DNA from: Rhizobium sp. 11515TR
Lineage (GTDB): Bacteria > Pseudomonadota > Alphaproteobacteria > Rhizobiales > Rhizobiaceae
Reading direction: 5' to 3'
Assembly: GCF_002277895.1 (NCBI RefSeq)
Contig: NZ_CP022999.1
Coordinates: 248,001 to 312,000 of the forward strand
DNA: 64,000 bases
In this document: in pieces, positions 36,014-43,792 of the stretch
Layout: every line of letters begins with the position of its first letter
Numbering within the stretch: the first letter of the stretch is position 1
Made by a program: the position numbers and the translations under genes
The notes under the pieces: model-generated
Seen by the model: the letters and a program-made list of their open reading frames with translations, nothing else
Told to the model about the DNA's origin: nothing
The model's database searches: none

Positions 36014-37606
36014 CTAGTTTGAGAGCTTCCACGCTTCCGGATGCGCGATGTACGGCCCTCCGCCCGGCGCCGGTGTCCATATGAAATCCTTCACCTTGGA
36101 CGAAACCACGCCATAGCGGTTCGCCACCCACATGGTCGCCCAGGGCAGATCCTTATTCATGACCTTGCAGACATCCTGGTAGCGCTGATCACGCTTGCCG
36201 GCGTCCGTTTCGGCAATCGCCGCATCGAGCGCCTTGGTCAGATCGGGCATGCGCGCGCGCACCACATTGGCGCCCGCCGGCGGGATCTGCTTTTCGTTGA
36301 GGCCGGTATTGATATTGCTTGGATCAGGCCCGTTCTGCAGGCCGGCATAGACGAGCTGGAATTGCGATACGTCGGCATTGGGGTTCAGCACGATGCCATT
36401 ATAGGTCGGGGCATCGACGGCGCGCGGCACGACATTGATGCCGACCTGGGCCAACATCGCCTGCACGGCGGCCAATACGTTCGTCGCAAGCGGCGTGTTG
36501 TAATAGGTCAGCAAGGTGATCGGCTTGCCGCCGTTGACCTTGTCCCAACCAGCCTCGTCGAGCAATTGCTTGGCCTTGGCCGGATCGTAGGGATAGGCTT
36601 CGATGCCGTCCGGAACCAGCTGTTTGGCGACATAAGCGCAATTGGCCGGCTTTGCCGCGCCGCCATAGAGGCTCTTGATGATCGCATCGCGATTGATCGC
36701 GTACATGACGGCCTGCCGGACGCGAAGATCCTTCCAAAGCGGCGAATCCTGGTTGAAACCAAGATAATTGACGACGAAGGAATCGCCCTCGATGATCTTG
36801 AAGGACTTGTCGTCCTTGAAGGTCGGCACATCGTTGGAATCGACATAGGTGAACTGGATCTCGCCTGCCCGCAGCGCCGAGATCGCCGCAGCCGGATTGG
36901 CGAAATAGCGGTTGATCAGCCGATCGAGAACGGGTTTGCCGCCGCGATAGTCGGGATTGGCGGCGAGTTCGACATATTGATCCTGCACATATTTGACGAA
37001 TTTGAATGGCCCCGTCCCGATCGGCGAGGTCGACCACCAAGTGCTCTTCGCAAGCTGATCGAGGGGCACGGCGGCAAGCGCATGCTCAGGCAGCACCATG
37101 ATCTTGGCCAGCGTATCGAGCAGGCTCGCGGAGGGTGCGGAAAGTTTGATAACGAGGGTATGATCGTCCGGCATCTCGACGGATGACAGGAGTTTAAAAC
37201 GGGCGGCAAAGATCGAGCCGGTCTTGGCATTGGCCGCAAGATCGATGGTGAACTTGGCGTCCTTGGCCGTGAAAGCCTTGCCATCGTGCCACTTGGCATC
37301 GGCAAGCTTGAACGTATAGGTCAGCTGATCCGGGCTCACCTCATAGGAGGATGCAAGCACGCCGACGATCTTCTGCAGCTTTTCATCGTAGCTGACCAGC
37401 GGCTCAAAGTAGGTGCTGAGCCAGGTGAGACCGGCGGTTGCCGCTAGCGGATTGAAGTTGCCCTGGAAGCCGCCCGGCCCGACATCGAAGCCCCCAGACA
37501 TGGTTGCGGCGGTGGCAGGTGCGGCTAGGCCACCCAAGACGGGCATCGCAGTGGCCGACAGCAACGCTGCCAACGCGATTGCCGGCAGATGAAAAGCTTT
37601 CCTCAT
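36014..37606 (-). CDS. Peptide-class ABC binding protein (SBP family 5)
   Basis: A 530-aa periplasmic binding protein with a Sec signal peptide (residues 1-33, ending ATAATM) and typical family-5 segments (AYPYDPAKAKQLLDEAGW, VRQAVMYAINRDAI). The ATG at 37606 sits behind GGGAGGAGG. Unlike the two Tat-exported binding proteins on the left it uses the Sec route and is only distantly similar. First transport gene after the GntR regulator; ligand unknown. Confidence 0.88.
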   Translation of the reverse strand: MRKAFHLPAIALAALLSATAMPVLGGLAAPATAATMSGGFDVGPGGFQGNFNPLAATAGLTWLSTYFEPLVSYDEKLQKIVGVLASSYEVSPDQLTYTFKLADAKWHDGKAFTAKDAKFTIDLAANAKTGSIFAARFKLLSSVEMPDDHTLVIKLSAPSASLLDTLAKIMVLPEHALAAVPLDQLAKSTWWSTSPIGTGPFKFVKYVQDQYVELAANPDYRGGKPVLDRLINRYFANPAAAISALRAGEIQFTYVDSNDVPTFKDDKSFKIIEGDSFVVNYLGFNQDSPLWKDLRVRQAVMYAINRDAIIKSLYGGAAKPANCAYVAKQLVPDGIEAYPYDPAKAKQLLDEAGWDKVNGGKPITLLTYYNTPLATNVLAAVQAMLAQVGINVVPRAVDAPTYNGIVLNPNADVSQFQLVYAGLQNGPDPSNINTGLNEKQIPPAGANVVRARMPDLTKALDAAIAETDAGKRDQRYQDVCKVMNKDLPWATMWVANRYGVVSSKVKDFIWTPAPGGGPYIAHPEAWKLSN

Positions 37607-37634
37607 GATGATCCTCCTCCCGTGTTTGCGATCG

Positions 37635-38345
37635 CTATTTCTTCTTATTGTTGGCGATCACCTGCGAAATTCCCTCGTAATGGCGGTCGAGGCGCATGCG
37701 CACCTCCTTGAGATTTTTGGATTCCAGCGCATCGACGATCGCCTCATGATCACTCCAGGTGGCCATTGGATCGACATCGTCCAGATCGAAGAAGCGGGAC
37801 GCCTTGTAGAAGGCGAGCCAGAAGACATCGATCAGGCGAACGAAGGTCTCGTTGCCCTGGCAGCGAAACAGCAGGCGATGAAAGAGCTGATCGTCTTCAG
37901 CAAAAGGTTCGCCGCGTTCGGCGTGAGCGCGCATGCGGTCGGCTGTGGCACGCAGTTCCGCCAGATCCTCCGGCCCGATCATGTCGAGCGTCTTGCCGAT
38001 CAGGCCCACTTCGAGCGTGCGGCGGATTTCCAGCACTTCCTCCATGTGTCGCAGCGCATCGCCGAGCCCGTAGGCGAGATTGTCCAGCAGCGGCGCGAAG
38101 GAGAATGCCTTGACGAATATGCCGATGCCGCGGCGCGTCTCCAGTACACCGAGAGATTCCAGCGCCTTTATGCCTTCGCGCAGAGAGTTGCGGCTGACAC
38201 CCAATTGCGCCGCGAGCTCCCCCTCCGCCGGCAGCATCGTGCCCGCCTCAAGCCCGTTATCGGCAATATAGCTGCGCAAGCTCTCCTGCACGGAGACATG
38301 TAGCAACGGTGCGCGCGTCAAAGGCTGAATGACTTTTCCCACCAT
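37635..38345 (-). CDS. GntR-family regulator, FadR/FCD subgroup
   Basis: A 236-aa regulator with an N-terminal winged helix (LAAQLGVSRNSLREGIKALESLGVL, about 45-75) and an all-helical FCD ligand domain (about 95-225) with metal-site histidines (DDQLFHRLLF, near 155). ATG 38345 is chosen because GAGGAG lies 10 bases upstream; the in-frame TTG at 38354 touches that site. It leads the ABC/lyase operon. A near-palindrome at 38386-38405 upstream is its probable operator. FCD proteins usually sense small carboxylic acids, matching a lyase acting on a keto acid. Confidence 0.9.
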   Translation of the reverse strand: MVGKVIQPLTRAPLLHVSVQESLRSYIADNGLEAGTMLPAEGELAAQLGVSRNSLREGIKALESLGVLETRRGIGIFVKAFSFAPLLDNLAYGLGDALRHMEEVLEIRRTLEVGLIGKTLDMIGPEDLAELRATADRMRAHAERGEPFAEDDQLFHRLLFRCQGNETFVRLIDVFWLAFYKASRFFDLDDVDPMATWSDHEAIVDALESKNLKEVRMRLDRHYEGISQVIANNKKK

Positions 38346-38385
38346 GAAACCCAAGCTCCTCGGGACATGGCGCGCAACTTATGGA

Positions 38386-38405
38386 CTTGTAGGATATCCG
38401 TCAAG
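38386..38405. promoter_or_regulatory. 20-bp near-perfect palindrome, probable GntR operator
   Basis: CTTG-TA-GGATATCC-GT-CAAG is symmetric at 16 of 20 positions and lies 41 bp upstream of the GntR start. Size and symmetry suit a dimeric FCD-GntR regulator; autoregulation of the whole operon is the simple reading. Confidence 0.55.
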
Positions 38406-38481
38406 AGAATAAGGCAGATGTCGCATGATCCTCATAGCCACGGGATTGGCCAGTCTTTGCTCCGCCCCTCGGGAGCAGATC

Positions 38482-38886
38482 TCAATTTGTGACACGAGGC
38501 GCATCCGTCGCCGGCAGGCGCGCGAGCTTGCCTTCCTCGGCCTTGTAGAAGTACTGACTCGCCACCAGCCACCCCTTCAACGGTCGCAATGGTGGAACGC
38601 AAGTCGCCAGCATGAAGGGGCCAGTCACTAGAAACTGCACCCACACCGGCGCCGAGAACGCCACCTCCAGCCAGACGCCGAGAAGGACGCTCGGGATGCA
38701 GGCAAAGCAGATGACAAAGAAAGCCGGCCCATCGGCGGGATCCGCGAAGGAATAATCGAGACCACACCCTTCGCATTGCTTGCGAAGGGTCAAGAACCCA
38801 TCGAACAAACGCCCCTGCCCGCAACGCGGGCAACGACAACGAAGGCCAGTCTGCAGTGGGCTCAGCGGGGGATATTCGGTATCCAT
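38482..38886 (-). CDS. DUF983 small membrane protein
   Basis: A 134-aa protein. The N-terminus has a zinc-ribbon-like set of cysteines (CRCPRCGQGRLFDGFL and CEGCGLDY), followed by two membrane segments (about 52-72 and 80-100). This is the DUF983 layout, common in alphaproteobacteria and of unknown function. ATG 38886 follows GGAG. It is separated from the upstream MocR gene by 197 bp containing repeated GCATTC motifs. Confidence 0.85.
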   Translation of the reverse strand: MDTEYPPLSPLQTGLRCRCPRCGQGRLFDGFLTLRKQCEGCGLDYSFADPADGPAFFVICFACIPSVLLGVWLEVAFSAPVWVQFLVTGPFMLATCVPPLRPLKGWLVASQYFYKAEEGKLARLPATDAPRVTN

Positions 38887-38941
38887 GACAGCATCACTCC
38901 TGAATCAATCTTCCAAGGGAAGGCAAGCAATAATCAGATTG

Positions 38942-38979
38942 CATGCATTCAATATAAATATAATGAATGCATTCGATAC
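38942..38979. promoter_or_regulatory. Repeated GCATTC motifs and 8-bp inverted repeat upstream of DUF983
   Basis: TGCATTCA (38944-38951) and TGAATGCA (38964-38971) form a perfect 8-bp inverted repeat around an AT-only 12-bp spacer. The decamers GCATTCAATA and GCATTCGATA are also direct repeats (9 of 10 equal). The site is 55-90 bp upstream of the DUF983 start, in promoter position, and its decamer resembles the tandem repeats in front of the MocR gene. Confidence 0.5.
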
Positions 38980-39083
38980 GTCCATTTGGCAGAATGACGC
39001 AGTGGCAATCGTGACGAATGAAGAGAATAGGCGCGGTAAGGGGTTTGTGCCCCATCGATCAATAGCGATGTTGCGCGAGAAGA

Positions 39084-40487
39084 CTAGAAGAAGGAGGCGG
39101 CCAATTCCGGCGGCCCCTGCAGCGCATGCGCCATGAAATTCAAGGCACCCTTCAAGGCCTCGCGGCCTATTGGGCCACCGAGACAAACGCGCACGGCCTC
39201 AGCTGCCACGCCGTCTACCGTGAAGGCGTCGCTTGCGACAACCCCGATACCTGCATTGCGCATATGGCTGCCGAAGGTGGCACGCGTCCAGCCGCTACCG
39301 AGCGGCAGCCAGATGTTGAAACTGATGGGGTCAGCCCGATAGCTGCCTGATGGCAGTATGTCAGCGACCATCTCCTGGCGGGCGGCGGCCTCCGTGCGAA
39401 TGAAACGCAGAATGCCATCAGCAGTGCCGTCTTCGATCCAGCGCGTTGCAAGCGCCATGTTGAGCGGCGACGCCATGACATTGTTGCTCCGCATCGCACT
39501 CAGGAAAGGCCATATCGACCGGGTATCCGGCGCCACGACGAAGGCCAGACGCAATCCCGCACCAATGCACTTCGCCAACCCACCGATATGCCAGGTCAGA
39601 TCCGGTGCGATGGCAGCCATTGGCGCTGGCGCATCCAGCGGAATGAAGCCGTAGGCATCATCCTCGATGATCGGCACATGATATTTGCGGGCAATGGCAG
39701 CAATCGCTTCGCGCCGCGCCTGCGGAATCGTCAGCGTCGTCGGATTTTGCAGTGTCGGGTTGAGGTAAAGCGCTTTCGGTCGCAGGCGCAAGCAGCTTTC
39801 TTCAAAAGCTTCCGGCAAGACACCTTCGTCATCCATCGCCAGGCCCGAGAGATTGAGCCGGAGCTGCGCCGCAATCGAACGCATGCCGGGATAGGTGATA
39901 TTTTCCGAAAGAACGGTTTCGCCTGGCTTGGCCAAGAGGCCAAAGATCGCCAGCAAGGCCGGGTGCGCGCCGGGTGTTATGAAGATGCGCTCCTGTGCCG
40001 GGGTGAGGCCTCGGCGGCTGAGCCAGGTTGCGGCAGCCTCCTTGTCCACAGCCAGCCCGCCAAATCCCTGATAACGGAGCAAGGGAATAAGATCGACCGC
40101 TACGGCCGACATGCCCTCCTGCATGCGAGCAAGGAGGTCAGGATCGTTCGGTTCCGGCGGCAGATTCATCGAGAAATCGATCGCGGACGCACGACGCGGA
40201 TCGGAAGCGGTGTCCAGAGCGAAATTTCGGCGCTCCCTCTCCTGCCTGCCGGTCACGAACGTCCCGCGTCCGACATGGGAATCCACCAGCCCGCGCTTCT
40301 GCGCCTCGACGTAGCCGCGCGCAACCGTCGTAAAATCGATGTTGAGACGCTTGGCAAGCGCACGCTGCGGCGGCAACCTGTCGCCAGCGGCAAGAACGCC
40401 GCTGCGCAAATCCATCTCGATCAGGTCGGCTATGGCAATGTAGCGGGGGCTGGAGGAGCGGCTGAGATCAGGATACCAGTCTTTCAT
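39084..40487 (-). CDS. MocR-type GntR regulator with aminotransferase domain
   Basis: A 467-aa fusion: GntR winged helix (about 15-80, RALAKRLNIDFTTVARGYVEAQKRG) joined to a fold-type I aminotransferase-like domain. The PLP lysine lies in GGLAKCIGAGLRLAF and the Asp-x-x-Tyr segment is IIEDDAYGF. MocR proteins sense PLP-bound amino compounds and act as regulators rather than enzymes. ATG 40487 follows GGAG; an in-frame upstream extension crosses the tandem repeats at 40541-40560. Target genes unknown; shared motifs suggest itself and DUF983. Confidence 0.87.
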   Translation of the reverse strand: MKDWYPDLSRSSSPRYIAIADLIEMDLRSGVLAAGDRLPPQRALAKRLNIDFTTVARGYVEAQKRGLVDSHVGRGTFVTGRQERERRNFALDTASDPRRASAIDFSMNLPPEPNDPDLLARMQEGMSAVAVDLIPLLRYQGFGGLAVDKEAAATWLSRRGLTPAQERIFITPGAHPALLAIFGLLAKPGETVLSENITYPGMRSIAAQLRLNLSGLAMDDEGVLPEAFEESCLRLRPKALYLNPTLQNPTTLTIPQARREAIAAIARKYHVPIIEDDAYGFIPLDAPAPMAAIAPDLTWHIGGLAKCIGAGLRLAFVVAPDTRSIWPFLSAMRSNNVMASPLNMALATRWIEDGTADGILRFIRTEAAARQEMVADILPSGSYRADPISFNIWLPLGSGWTRATFGSHMRNAGIGVVASDAFTVDGVAAEAVRVCLGGPIGREALKGALNFMAHALQGPPELAASFF

Positions 40488-40540
40488 TTCATGCTCCGCA
40501 CGAGACCGGACGTGAACCGAAACTCCGGCCGGCATTGATC

Positions 40541-40560
40541 GCATATCATTGCATACAATT
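40541..40560 (-). promoter_or_regulatory. Tandem 10-bp direct repeats, candidate MocR operator
   Basis: GCATATCATT is followed directly by GCATACAATT (8 of 10 equal), so the repeats are spaced one helical turn apart. They lie 54-73 bp upstream of the MocR start. Direct-repeat operators are characteristic of MocR regulators, which makes autoregulation likely. Confidence 0.5.
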
Positions 40561-40752
40561 CCCGCTATGTGGAGCTATCGGTCCCCACTTTTCATCGGCG
40601 CGAAGACCAAATTCCGCAATATTTTCGATCCGTGAATACCTTGAACCAACCGATGCACCCGTAACTGACGGCATGATAAAGCATTTGATCAACTCGGCAG
40701 TCATAAACCCAGGAACCTATATTCCGGTTATCGCCATTCGCTCTTGCAGGCG

Positions 40753-40781
40753 CGGCACGCCGGTTTTGCTACGGCGTGCCG
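40753..40781. terminator. 10-bp-stem hairpin beyond cydX
   Basis: CGGCACGCCG and CGGCGTGCCG form a perfect 10-bp stem with a 9-base loop, 38 bp beyond the cydX stop. A smaller hairpin (TCCATC-aag-GATGGA, 40797-40811) precedes it in the transcribed direction. No U-tract, but it is the best candidate for the 3' end of the cydDCABX transcript. Confidence 0.45.
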
Positions 40782-40818
40782 ATCGTATGGCAAAGTTCCA
40801 TCAAGGATGGACACTCGC

Positions 40819-40938
40819 TCATTTTTCTTGAGCGAGTGCAGCTTTCGCTTGATCATCCACCAGTTCGTACCACATGGCGTTGAGGACGGCGAATGCTGCG
40901 GCGAGAGGGAAGCCAAGAAGCCAGGCAAAATACCACAT
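40819..40938 (-). CDS. cydX: Cytochrome bd oxidase small subunit CydX
   Basis: A 39-aa single-span membrane protein beginning MWYFAWLLGFPLAAAFAVLN and continuing AMWYELVDD, the hallmark CydX pattern (WYFxW..G..LA...A..NAMWYE). AAGGAGA lies upstream of the ATG at 40938, 18 bp after cydB. It stabilises the haem b595/d site of the CydAB oxidase. A hairpin (CACTCGCTC / GAGCGAGTG, 40812-40838) covers its stop codon. Confidence 0.93.
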   Translation of the reverse strand: MWYFAWLLGFPLAAAFAVLNAMWYELVDDQAKAALAQEK

Positions 40939-40956
40939 GCGAAATCTCCTTGCAGA

Positions 40957-42111
40957 TCAATAGGCGTGGCCGCCCTTATCGTTCACCGTCGCTTCGTCAA
41001 CCTTGCCCCACAGCACGCGATAAACCCATGCGGTGTAGGCAAGCACGATCGGCAGAAAGATGACGGCGACGACGAGCATGATGAAGAGCGTCAAGTGACT
41101 GGACGAAGCGTCCCAGACCGTGAGGCTGGAGCGCGGATCAAGTGAGGACGGCAAGATGAAGGGAAACATCGACAGCCCGACCGTCGAGATGATGCCGAAG
41201 ATGGCAAGCTTGCTGAACAGCAGCACAGTCACTTCACGCCGCCCGAGTATGCCAAGCAAGGCCGCTGCTGCACCCAGGAAACCGAGAGCCGGTGCGATCA
41301 TCATCCATGGATGGTTGCCATAATTGGCAAGCCATGCCCCCGCGCTGTGTTCCACCGTCTTTAGAAGCGGATTGGACGGGCCTACGACATCGATTGCACT
41401 GGCGATGCGATAGCCGTCTATGCCGATCCAAAGGAACAGGCCGCCGAGCGCGAAGAGCACGATCACGACCAGAGCCGCCACCATGCCGAACCGACGCGCG
41501 CGTTCGGCGACAACCCCACTTGTCTTCACGAGAAGCCATGCCGCACCGTGCATGACGAGCATGGCAACCGACAGCAGACCACAGAGGAGTGCATATGGAT
41601 TCAGAAGCGCGAAGAAGGAACCTTCGTAGAAGATGCGCATATCATCGTCGAACCGGAACGGCACACCCTGCAGCACGTTACCGACCGCTACGCCGAAGAT
41701 CAGCGATGGAACGAAACCGCCAACGAACAAAGCCCAGTCCCAGCCCGCCTTCCAGCCGGCGCTATCGCGCTTGGAACGGTATTTGAACGCAACCGGCCGC
41801 AGGATCAGCGCGAAGAGAATTGCGAACATGGCGAGGTAGAAGCCGGAGAAGGACACGGCGTAAAGCGGTGGCCAGGCGGCGAAGATGGCGCCGCCGCCGA
41901 GGATCAGCCAGACCTGATTTCCCTCCCAAGTCGCGCCGATCGAATTGATGGCGATACGCCGCTCCGTATCGGTCTTGGCGACGAACGGAAGGAGCGTGCC
42001 GACGCCGAGGTCGAAACCGTCGGTGACAGCAAAGCCGATCAAAAGCACGCCGAGAAGCAGCCACCAGATGATGCGCAGGGTCTCATAATCGATCAATTCA
42101 TGCAGGATCAT
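40957..42111 (-). CDS. cydB: Cytochrome bd ubiquinol oxidase subunit II
   Basis: A 384-aa membrane protein of eight or nine helices with the CydB beginning ([25 protein letters not shown]) and [20 protein letters not shown]. It forms the oxidase core with CydA and takes electrons from ubiquinol to reduce O2 to water at the cytoplasmic membrane. ATG 42111 is 6 bp after the cydA stop. Order cydD-cydC-cydA-cydB-cydX. Confidence 0.95.
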   Translation of the reverse strand: MILHELIDYETLRIIWWLLLGVLLIGFAVTDGFDLGVGTLLPFVAKTDTERRIAINSIGATWEGNQVWLILGGGAIFAAWPPLYAVSFSGFYLAMFAILFALILRPVAFKYRSKRDSAGWKAGWDWALFVGGFVPSLIFGVAVGNVLQGVPFRFDDDMRIFYEGSFFALLNPYALLCGLLSVAMLVMHGAAWLLVKTSGVVAERARRFGMVAALVVIVLFALGGLFLWIGIDGYRIASAIDVVGPSNPLLKTVEHSAGAWLANYGNHPWMMIAPALGFLGAAAALLGILGRREVTVLLFSKLAIFGIISTVGLSMFPFILPSSLDPRSSLTVWDASSSHLTLFIMLVVAVIFLPIVLAYTAWVYRVLWGKVDEATVNDKGGHAY

Positions 42112-42117
42112 GGCAGG

Positions 42118-43713
42118 TCACTCCGCAGCCGGAACGAGGTTTTCGGAAATCAGCTTGGCCTCCGGCTCGTCATCCGCTTCGGGACCATTGCGGATCGCCT
42201 TGATCATCAGCGTCATCTCGATGACGATGAGAGCCGTGTAGAGCGCGGCAAAGCCGAGGATGGTGAGAAGCACAGTGCTGGCGCCAAGATTGGAGACGGC
42301 CGCAGCCGTTGGCAACACGCCTTCGATGATCCATGGCTGACGGCCGAATTCCGCAACGACCCAGCCAAGTTCGATGGCGACCCAGGGCAGCGGAATGGCG
42401 AAGACCGCAATCCTCAACAAGAGCGGGTAGCGATCCAGTTTCCGGCGAGCCGAGAGCCAGAAGAAGACCGTCATCAGCAGGATGAAGAACATCCCAAGGC
42501 CGACCATGATGCGGAATGACCAGAAGAGCGTCGGTACATTCGGAATGGTGTCGCGAGCCGCTTGCGCAATCTGCTCCTCCGTCGCCTGGCGAGGATCGTC
42601 GACATAGCGCTTGAGCAGCAGTGCATAACCGAGCTCGTGGCCGATATCCTCGAAGGAGGAGCGGGCAGTGGCTACATCCTGCGAGACTTCGCCGGGCGTT
42701 GCCGGCTTGGCAGCGCGGATCTTCATCAGCGCGTCATAAGCCTTGATACCTTCCCGAATACGGTCCTTGGCCTGTTCCTCGAGCTTGTCGATGCCAGGGA
42801 TTTCCGTCGTCAGCGATCGCGTCCCGATCAGGCCCATGGCCCATGGAATGTGAATGGCATAGTGGGTCTCACGGGCCTCCTGATCTGGGAAGCCGAAGGC
42901 GGTGAAGGCGGCCGGCGCCGGTTCGGTCTTCCACATGGCTTCGATTGCCGCGAGCTTCATCTTCTGATGTTCGGTCGTCAGATAGCCGCTTTCATCGCCA
43001 AGCACGACGACCGAAAGCGCCGAAGCCAGGCCGAAGGATGCGGCAACCGTCATCGAACGCTTCGCGAGCTCGACGCTGCGGCCCTTCAGGAGATACCAGG
43101 CCGAGACACCAAGCACGAAGACCGAGGCGCAGACATAGCCGGCCGAGACGGTATGAACGAACTTCGCCTGCGCCACCGGATTGAAGACGACATCGAAGAA
43201 ACTGACGATCTCCATGCGCATGGTCTGTGGGTTGAGCGCCGAGCCTGCCGGGTTCTGCATCCAGCCATTGGCGATCAGGATCCACAGCGCCGAGAAGTTC
43301 GATCCCAGCGCCACCGCCCAGGTGGCGACCAGATGGCCGACTTTCGACAGCTTGTCCCAGCCGAAGAAGAACAGACCGACAAAGGTCGCCTCGAGGAAGA
43401 AGGCCATCAATCCTTCGATCGCCAGCGGCGCGCCAAAAATATCGCCGACATAATAGCTGTAGTAGCTCCAGTTCATGCCGAACTGGAATTCCATCACGAT
43501 GCCGGTGGCGACGCCGAGTACGAAGTTGATGCCGAAGAGCGTCCCCCAGAACTTCGTCATCTGCCGCCAGATCTGACGACCGGTCATGACATAGGTCGTT
43601 TCCATGATGGCAAGCAGCACGGAAAGGCCGAGCGTCAACGGCACAAATAGGAAGTGATACAGCGCCGTCATGGCGAACTGCAGGCGCGACAGCGCCACGA
43701 TATCGAGTTCCAT
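42118..43713 (-). CDS. cydA: Cytochrome bd ubiquinol oxidase subunit I
   Basis: A 531-aa haem-binding subunit. The N-terminus (VALSRLQFAMTALYHFLFV, His20) matches the haem-ligand region of E. coli CydA (His19). GWVVAEFGRQPW near residue 450 is the conserved oxidase signature, and ETTYVMTGRQIW follows helix I. The ATG at 43713 follows GGGAG and matches the family N-terminus; an upstream in-frame extension overlaps cydC and is rejected. High-affinity oxidase used at low oxygen or under cyanide/nitric oxide stress. Confidence 0.96.
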   Translation of the reverse strand: MELDIVALSRLQFAMTALYHFLFVPLTLGLSVLLAIMETTYVMTGRQIWRQMTKFWGTLFGINFVLGVATGIVMEFQFGMNWSYYSYYVGDIFGAPLAIEGLMAFFLEATFVGLFFFGWDKLSKVGHLVATWAVALGSNFSALWILIANGWMQNPAGSALNPQTMRMEIVSFFDVVFNPVAQAKFVHTVSAGYVCASVFVLGVSAWYLLKGRSVELAKRSMTVAASFGLASALSVVVLGDESGYLTTEHQKMKLAAIEAMWKTEPAPAAFTAFGFPDQEARETHYAIHIPWAMGLIGTRSLTTEIPGIDKLEEQAKDRIREGIKAYDALMKIRAAKPATPGEVSQDVATARSSFEDIGHELGYALLLKRYVDDPRQATEEQIAQAARDTIPNVPTLFWSFRIMVGLGMFFILLMTVFFWLSARRKLDRYPLLLRIAVFAIPLPWVAIELGWVVAEFGRQPWIIEGVLPTAAAVSNLGASTVLLTILGFAALYTALIVIEMTLMIKAIRNGPEADDEPEAKLISENLVPAAE

Positions 43714-43792
43714 AGTCTTTCTCCCACCCCCTACGGTGTATCTGACAGGAATGCGGCGCCATTCGACGCGCCGCGGGCATGTTGATTGCCCC

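Larger units (their letters stand above)
40488..40818. other. 331-bp region with MocR promoter and end of the cyd transcript
   Basis: No gene is seen. The left part holds the MocR promoter region with tandem decamers (40541-40560). The right part holds hairpins at 40753-40781 and 40797-40811 that probably end or protect the cyd mRNA. The middle shows nothing recognisable. Confidence 0.6.

Noticed and set aside
34793-36022. 409-codon plus-strand open frame
   Set aside because: Antisense to two DppB/DppC permease genes; long because of GC-rich codon bias, with a composition rich in His, Asp and Arg.
41548-42519. 323-codon plus-strand open frame
   Set aside because: Antisense to cydB and cydA, whose identity is secure.
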